Shown here: positions 22,523-27,316 of the stretch, piece by piece
Position numbering within the stretch: position 1 is the first letter of the stretch
Layout: each line of letters opens with the position of its first letter
Source of the DNA: DATLBY01 sp035526665
GTDB lineage: Bacteria; Acidobacteriota; Terriglobia; Bryobacterales; Bryobacteraceae
Assembly (NCBI GenBank): GCA_035526665.1
Contig: DATLBY010000173.1
Span: forward strand, 1-27,316
Direction of reading: 5' to 3'
Length of the DNA: 27,316 nucleotides
Program-made: the position numbers and the translations under genes
The notes under the pieces: generated by a model
Database searches by the model: none
Told to the model about the DNA's origin: nothing
What the model saw: the letters and a program-made list of their open reading frames with translations, nothing else

Positions 22523-24373
22523 CTACCGAATGGCGAGCGAACCAAATGCCACTGAGAGATCCCGTCCGTCACCGGGAGGTCGGAAAGCTCTGTCAGATTG
22601 AAGCGTTAAAGTTACTTCAGGACGGCCTACCAGTTGAGGTGGCACTCCGGCACTCCAGTCGAACTCACCACTCCGGATGTTGACATCGCCTATGTGGATG
22701 CCCTCCAGCGACACTTGAAGCTTGACGCCTTGCCGCCAGAGCTGTTCCGGCGCAGAGCCCTTAAGAAAGACGCGCTGCCCTGCGTCGCTGGGGCCCGCGA
22801 GGCGCGTCTCGGATCGTGGCGCCATCCAGCGGAACGTGCCTTCAATCGCATACCACCCTGGGCCGAATTGATTCGCCACGGAAGGGCTGCCCGCATCCAC
22901 CATCCGGGCAAGGTTCCCATTCCACTGCTGGGGACCAAGCTCACGGTAAAGGGCCGTCACATTTCGCAAACGATCCGGCAACACTTCATACACCACAGCC
23001 CGATGCTCTGCGAGTGCCTGCAGCGCCGGCCCTGGAGCGGCCGAAAACTCGGCGGGATCTCCGATATCGGGATGCTTCTCAATATCCTCCTCCGAACCGG
23101 GGACCAGATAAACGTCACTGATTCCGAGCAGAATAAACGGACGATCCACAAAACCGGCCCAGAAGGCTCGTGAGCGGACTCCTTTTAGAAGAATCAAGTG
23201 GTTCGGGTGCAGTTCGCGGGCGCGCACCACACCGCGCACGATCGTGCGGATGAGCCGGCTCTGTTCGAAGTAGCTGCGGGTATCGGCCCGCGTGGCCGCC
23301 GTGGCCTGGTAGAAATACGTACCTGCCAGCACTACGGCCACAGTCTTCCAGGCAAATCCTGATCTCCATGCCTGCGTCAACCCCCACGCCGCCAGCATGG
23401 CGATTCCGATGGAGGGAATCGTCAGATAATACTCCGCGACGTGATCGCGTAAAGGAAGCAGAGGGGCGAGAACAATAACAAATAGACCCAGAAAGACGAG
23501 CACGATCCAGTCGCGCCGCCATAGTCTCCAGAGAGCGAACCCCAGAAGGACAGCCAGAAACAGAATTGCAGGCGCTAGCGCGATATGCCGCCACTCGACA
23601 TCGTCCATGCGGCTCACACCCGTGACCAGGCGGGCGTAGGCAGCGAGCGTGGAAAACATACTGGCATCCCAGTGCATGGCGTAAGGCCCGGCCGTTTGGG
23701 GGATAGTGAATTGCCGATGTATCGCCGCGTAGGCTCCGGAAACCGCGAACATCGGTAGGGTCATTTTGAAGTACCGGCGCGCGCAGACCAGTGTATATAG
23801 GCCGGCGAGGGCCGGGTATACGACATTCAGCTCCAGAGCTCCAAAGCCCAGCAGGAACGTGACCCACTGCCAGGCGTAGTACCGGATCTCTCCCGTCTCC
23901 ACATACCGGACCAGCAGGCTCAAACTCGTCAGCAAAAAGAAGGCACAGAGAATCTGGTTGTAGCTGGAGGTCCACGACATGGGGGTTGCGAGTGCCGGGT
24001 TGACTAGCCAGAGCAGCGGAGCCCAGACCCCGCCAGCCTGGGATCCCGTCAGCTTCCACGCCAGCCATCCCACCAGCGCGAGGTTGACAAACTGCGTCAG
24101 GAACACCCAAACGCGAAAAGGCAGCGCGTTCAAACCAAAAAGGAATTCGAACAGCAGAAAAAAAGCGCGTTCGCTGAGCGGACGTATGCTCCCCTGCGCC
24201 ATGGGAGTGAACAGGACGTTCCAGATGTCCCCGGGCTTGTGTAGCAGGAGCCGGAGTTTCAGCCAGGCAAAGTCGTCCTGTAGGAACCAGGATCGAAGAC
24301 CGTCCCAGTAAATCGCCAAACACAGAATGCAGAGGCCGAGCCACCAGGCCGCGAGGGCCGGGCGAGGTTTCAT
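22523..24373 (-). CDS. Large polytopic membrane protein, GT-C glycosyltransferase-like, with C-terminal beta-sandwich-like domain
   Basis: A 616-residue protein with an N-terminal helix, then QDDFAWLKLR (acidic pair after the first helix, as in GT-C enzymes) and about ten further membrane helices to residue about 370. Residues 375-500 form a soluble region. The last 100 residues (from GWYAIEGTFRWM to the terminal DLSVAFGSLAIR) look like a beta-sandwich module. The adjacent upstream lipoprotein has a similar module. Substrate and acceptor are unknown. The start overlaps the lipoprotein stop by 4 nt (ATGA). A long alternative minus-strand frame inside this gene is a shadow. Confidence 0.75.
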   Translation of the reverse strand: MKPRPALAAWWLGLCILCLAIYWDGLRSWFLQDDFAWLKLRLLLHKPGDIWNVLFTPMAQGSIRPLSERAFFLLFEFLFGLNALPFRVWVFLTQFVNLALVGWLAWKLTGSQAGGVWAPLLWLVNPALATPMSWTSSYNQILCAFFLLTSLSLLVRYVETGEIRYYAWQWVTFLLGFGALELNVVYPALAGLYTLVCARRYFKMTLPMFAVSGAYAAIHRQFTIPQTAGPYAMHWDASMFSTLAAYARLVTGVSRMDDVEWRHIALAPAILFLAVLLGFALWRLWRRDWIVLVFLGLFVIVLAPLLPLRDHVAEYYLTIPSIGIAMLAAWGLTQAWRSGFAWKTVAVVLAGTYFYQATAATRADTRSYFEQSRLIRTIVRGVVRARELHPNHLILLKGVRSRAFWAGFVDRPFILLGISDVYLVPGSEEDIEKHPDIGDPAEFSAAPGPALQALAEHRAVVYEVLPDRLRNVTALYRELGPQQWNGNLARMVDAGSPSVANQFGPGWYAIEGTFRWMAPRSETRLAGPSDAGQRVFLKGSAPEQLWRQGVKLQVSLEGIHIGDVNIRSGEFDWSAGVPPQLVGRPEVTLTLQSDRAFRPPGDGRDLSVAFGSLAIR

Positions 24374-24915
24374 TTCGCTTCGAGGCCGATGCTGCTGACT
24401 ACAATTCCGAGCTCCCGCTGGTCCAGCGCGCCCGGCGCTAGGTACTTATCCAGGGAAAACTCGACCGTCACGGCATCTCGGGCGAGCGCTGAGGCAGGTA
24501 CATCCTTCAGATACACCTGGTCGCCCGGCTTGGTATATGTTTCGCCGGCCATCGCAGCGCCATTCACATTCGCGGACAACGTCATCGCGTGCAGGCGCTG
24601 GATGAGCACCTCCGGGATACTAAACTTCACGACCAGCGCCGCCCCTTTAGCGGCAGCATTCGCGGGCGGACGCAAGGTGACGGAAAACTTGCCCTTGGTC
24701 CAGCGCCAGGCGTTTTGCTCGGGGTCGTGGAATCCCTTCAGGAGTTGAGGCGCGGCTTTCGGGTCGGCCACGTTCACCTGGGAGGCGATAGTAGGCGCCG
24801 TCTCGTCCGTCGCCTCCACTCGAACTTTTTCCTTCCGTCTGCACGCCGCTGGCCCCCATACGAGAGCTCCTACCAGAATCAGGACGGGAATCTTGCTCAA
24901 TGTCAGTCTCCGCAT
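24370..24915 (-). CDS. Small lipoprotein of unknown function with beta-sandwich-like domain
   Basis: A 181-residue protein with a lipoprotein signal: RRLTLSKIPVLILVGALV, then PAAC (lipobox-like, cysteine 25). The mature part is about 155 residues and strand-rich, with GFHDPEQNAWRWTKGKF near its start and DQRELGIVVSSIGL at its end. These ends echo the C-terminal domain of the following GT-C-like protein. It may be an envelope accessory factor for that membrane protein. It overlaps the upstream oxidoreductase gene by 13 nt and the downstream gene by 4 nt. Confidence 0.75.
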   Translation of the reverse strand: MRRLTLSKIPVLILVGALVWGPAACRRKEKVRVEATDETAPTIASQVNVADPKAAPQLLKGFHDPEQNAWRWTKGKFSVTLRPPANAAAKGAALVVKFSIPEVLIQRLHAMTLSANVNGAAMAGETYTKPGDQVYLKDVPASALARDAVTVEFSLDKYLAPGALDQRELGIVVSSIGLEAK

Positions 24916-26954
24916 TTCTCCACTTCTACCAGGCAGCTATAGAAAGTCGGGCCGCCGCCCAGGTCGGTAAGCCGGCCGGAGGTGAGCACGTTGATGCCGT
25001 TCCCTCCGTCCGAGCGCTTGGCCCAACGCACGGAGGGGACCCGTACCACCCCCGGCCCCACGTTTCCATCCACCTCGGCACGCAGCAGGCAGCTGCCGCG
25101 ATCGTTGTAGACGCGAACCCGATCTCCGCCGGCAATGCCGCGATGCTGCGCGTCGTCTTCGTGCAGCCAGACGGAACTTGTCTGCGCGTCACACTGTGCC
25201 CGGTTGCCGAAAGTGGAATTCATGCTGTCGTCGTTCTTGGAGGAGATCAACTCGAGCGGATAGCGGGAGCGAAGCGCCTCGGAACCGAGCCGCGACTCGA
25301 CCGGTGGCACATAGTCCAACTGCTCCGCGTTGAGGTCGCATCGCCCCCCGGGTCCGCCGAAACCGCCCTCGGCGAAGGGTAGGAAAGGCGTATCCGGGCT
25401 GGACACGTGCAAACGGACGAAGTGGTCCCGGTCCAACTGCTCCAACGTAATTCCTTTAACAAACGGGTGATCGGACGCAAGCAACTGCCGGATCATGACG
25501 TCTTCCGAGTCGGTAAAACACTCGTCCTCAAAACCCATGCGCTCAGCGAGAAGGCGAAAAATCTCCACATTCGATTTGGCGAGTCCCGGCGCGGGCAAGG
25601 CAGGCCGAGCCAGTTGCAGATAGTAGTGTCCGTAGGCGAGGTAGAGGTCGGTGTGTTCGAGAAAGGTGGTGACGGGAAGCAGAATGTCGGCAAAATCCGC
25701 CGTGTCGGTCTGGAACTGCTCCAGCACCACGGTAAACAGATCCTGGCGGCGCAGACCGGTGTGCACCTGACTCTGGTTGGGAGCGATGACGGCCGGATTG
25801 GAGTTGTAGACGACGATCGCTTTCACCGGGGGCTCATCCAATTCATTGAGAGCCTGGCCGAGCGAAGACATGTTGACGATGCGGGATTGCCGGCCGAGCG
25901 GACTCCGCTGCTGCAGCTCGGGCATTTCCAGCGCGGCACGGTTCAAATGGAAGGCCTGGGAAGTGGATAGCTGGAGGCCTCCGCCTACTTCCCGCCAGGA
26001 ACCGGTGAGGGCCGGCAGCATGGCGATCGCCTGGACGGCGGCGCCGCCGCGATCGCTCCGCTGCACGCCGTAATTCAGTCGAATGACTGCGGGACGCGTG
26101 CCCGCGTATTCCCGCGCCAGCGAAACCACGTCCGCGGCCGGGATACCAGTCAACTCCTCCACGCGGGCGGGTGCATACTGTTTCACTTTTTCGCGCAGAG
26201 TCTCAAAGCCGCTGGTGTAACGCGCAATGTAGTCGGCGTCATGCAGGCCGTCCGCAATGAGAACGTGCATTATTCCAAGGGCCAGCGCCAGATCGCTTCC
26301 AGGGTGGATGGTGAAGTGCCTGTCCGCCAGCCGGCCCGTTCGATTCTTTACCGGATCGATGACGAAGAATTTCGCCCCATTCCGGCGGGCTTCCAGGATG
26401 AACGGCCACAGATGGACGTTGGTCCCGAGGATATTCGCGCCCCAGGCGATGATCAGCTTGGAGTGGCGAAACTGCTCCGGTTCCGTGCCGTAGCGCAACC
26501 CCAGGGTAGCCGTGAGCCCGGCGCCGCCCGCCGAGGAGCAGATGGTCCGGTCCAGCCGCGACGCACCCAGCCGGTGAAAGAAGCGGCGGTCCATCCCCGA
26601 ACCGTTCAGCAGGCCCATGGTGCCGGCATAGCTATACGGAAGAATGGATTCCGGTCCAGCCTCCTGGCTGCAACGCTTCAGGTTGGCAGCGACCGTATCG
26701 AGCGCTTCCTCCCAGCTAATCGGCTGGAACCGGCCTTCGCCCTTGGCGCCGATTCTTTTCTGAGGATGCAGCAACCGTTCTGGTGAATATTCCCGGTCGA
26801 GGTATTGGGCCACCTTACCGCAGAGGAACCCGCGGGTGACCGGATGGTCGGGGTCGCCTCGGAGACGCGATCCGATGCCATCTTCGACATTGATCAGGAG
26901 TTTGCAGGCGTCCGGACAATCGAGCGCGCAAACACTGTGTCGGATTTCGGGCAC
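24903..26954 (-). CDS. Molybdopterin oxidoreductase of the DMSO-reductase/formate dehydrogenase superfamily
   Basis: A 683-residue catalytic subunit expected to bind Mo (or W) bis-molybdopterin guanine dinucleotide and one [4Fe-4S] cluster. The cluster motif is C9-x3-C13-x3-C17-x27-C45, then GK. Later features include QPISWEEALDTVA, IIAWGANILGTNVH, FFVIDPVKNRTGRLAD and HPGSDLALALGIMH (MopB domain), and the C-terminal binding domain with RDFTLARGE-type residues replaced by HEDDAQHRGIAGGDRVRVYND. There is no TAT signal, so it is cytoplasmic. No partner subunit is adjacent. The substrate is unknown. It starts with GTG, 6 nt after a consensus -10. Confidence 0.93.
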   Translation of the reverse strand: MPEIRHSVCALDCPDACKLLINVEDGIGSRLRGDPDHPVTRGFLCGKVAQYLDREYSPERLLHPQKRIGAKGEGRFQPISWEEALDTVAANLKRCSQEAGPESILPYSYAGTMGLLNGSGMDRRFFHRLGASRLDRTICSSAGGAGLTATLGLRYGTEPEQFRHSKLIIAWGANILGTNVHLWPFILEARRNGAKFFVIDPVKNRTGRLADRHFTIHPGSDLALALGIMHVLIADGLHDADYIARYTSGFETLREKVKQYAPARVEELTGIPAADVVSLAREYAGTRPAVIRLNYGVQRSDRGGAAVQAIAMLPALTGSWREVGGGLQLSTSQAFHLNRAALEMPELQQRSPLGRQSRIVNMSSLGQALNELDEPPVKAIVVYNSNPAVIAPNQSQVHTGLRRQDLFTVVLEQFQTDTADFADILLPVTTFLEHTDLYLAYGHYYLQLARPALPAPGLAKSNVEIFRLLAERMGFEDECFTDSEDVMIRQLLASDHPFVKGITLEQLDRDHFVRLHVSSPDTPFLPFAEGGFGGPGGRCDLNAEQLDYVPPVESRLGSEALRSRYPLELISSKNDDSMNSTFGNRAQCDAQTSSVWLHEDDAQHRGIAGGDRVRVYNDRGSCLLRAEVDGNVGPGVVRVPSVRWAKRSDGGNGINVLTSGRLTDLGGGPTFYSCLVEVEKCGD

Positions 26955-26960
26955 ACAAGA

Positions 26961-26966
26961 ATTATA
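26961..26966 (-). promoter_or_regulatory. Consensus -10 element of the molybdopterin oxidoreductase gene
   Basis: On the minus strand TATAAT ends exactly 6 nt before the GTG start at 26954, so transcription would begin at the start codon. No Shine-Dalgarno is present and no -35 is evident at 17 nt spacing. Confidence 0.5.
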
Positions 26967-27006
26967 CTTCCGTCACCTTTGCGGGGACCGCGTCTTACAA
27001 CACAGG

Positions 27007-27316
27007 TTAGGCCGGGCGCATTAAAAACCAGATTCCGGCCACCAGCATAAGAGAGCTCACCGGGCGGCAAAACCAGCGGGGTACGAGCTTTTCCAGCAAC
27101 ACGAAGACGGACAGCACGGCAATCCACCATAGATTCATCACTCCCGCGACGAACAGCAGGGCCATGATCGCCCAACAACAGCCTACGCAATATGCCCCGT
27201 GACGAAACCCCATAACCAGCGCTCCGCCGCGGCCGTCCCGCCAGTACGCCGTAATGAACTGGAACGGCATATGGCAATGCCTCAGGCAGCGTTGCTTCAA
27301 TTCCGTCCATTGGAAT
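27007..27316 (-). CDS. DUF2182 family membrane protein, C-terminal part (5' end outside window)
   Basis: The frame is open to the window edge. It contains CLRHC, a YWRDGRGGALVMGFRHGAYC segment and VGCCWAIMALLFVAGVMNL, the hallmark of the DUF2182 predicted metal-binding integral membrane family, followed by two more membrane helices and a basic end. The ligand-rich residues are the cysteines and histidines of the first part. In other genomes the family often neighbours DUF1326 proteins; that could lie off-window. It ends 52 nt before the molybdopterin oxidoreductase start on the same strand. Confidence 0.9.
   Translation of the reverse strand, partial: FQWTELKQRCLRHCHMPFQFITAYWRDGRGGALVMGFRHGAYCVGCCWAIMALLFVAGVMNLWWIAVLSVFVLLEKLVPRWFCRPVSSLMLVAGIWFLMRPA

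Noticed and set aside
22278..22601. A 107-codon plus-strand frame in the gap upstream of the dksA-like gene
   Set aside because: It runs into the antisense strand of the GT-C-like gene, has no start signal and no recognisable motif.
23115..24344. A 409-codon open frame on the minus strand in another frame inside the GT-C-like gene
   Set aside because: The overlapping frame encodes clear membrane helices and a GT-C-like motif, while this one is arginine/proline rich with no motif.
1..27316. tRNA, rRNA, CRISPR arrays, insertion sequences, phage integration sites
   Set aside because: Reading both strands I found no cloverleaf, no regularly spaced repeats, no transposase or integrase gene and no terminal inverted repeats; a covariance-model scan would be needed to exclude cryptic RNAs.

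Overview
The window is a gene-dense, GC-rich bacterial chromosome segment of 27.3 kb. It carries about 31 protein-coding genes on both strands. I see no rRNA, tRNA, CRISPR array, insertion sequence or phage gene. Several traits suggest an Acidobacteriota soil lineage near Solibacter/Bryobacter: a TAT-exported Gfo/Idh/MocA oxidoreductase, a RsbU-type phosphatase, secreted proteins of unknown function, a GT2-methyltransferase fusion, and housekeeping genes scattered singly among glycan genes. This is inferred from gene style only. No taxonomic marker is present.

Left part (1-10.1 kb): the 3' end of a SpoIIE/RsbU-type phosphatase, a secreted gluzincin-like metallopeptidase, a RibBA-type riboflavin protein whose GTP cyclohydrolase II half looks catalytically dead, and a secreted protein of unknown function. 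Next come a Rieske ferredoxin overlapping mutM on the minus strand, a lone sugar-type ABC substrate-binding lipoprotein, a cold-shock protein, a small CPCC coiled-coil protein, a beta-CASP metallo-beta-lactamase RNase and a GT-C type membrane protein.

Middle (10.1-15.6 kb, minus strand): a tight seven-gene run in the order purC, cvpA, gph-like HAD phosphatase, class III aminotransferase, methyltransferase, yraN-like, galT. Most junctions overlap (1 to 29 nt), so this is probably one operon driven from the AT-rich purC/csbD intergenic region. A CsbD stress protein diverges from it and ends at a strong terminator.

Right part (16-27.3 kb): the TAT-exported oxidoreductase; a plus-strand run of a GT2-methyltransferase fusion, a TIM-barrel isomerase, a UDP-sugar epimerase, an isolated nuoB and pgeF; a DksA/TraR-family regulator with a classic terminator; then minus-strand genes for a molybdopterin oxidoreductase, a lipoprotein and a large GT-C-like membrane protein, which overlap one another; and the 3' part of a DUF2182 membrane protein at the edge.

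I do not see a clear undescribed multi-gene defence or biosynthetic system. The most interesting signals are: the RibBX-like degenerate riboflavin enzyme; a related beta-sandwich-like module shared by the adjacent GT-C-like protein and lipoprotein; a recurring -10-like hexamer 6-12 nt before SD-less start codons (probable leaderless or very short-leader transcription); an orphan nuoB; and a palindrome over the likely purC promoter.
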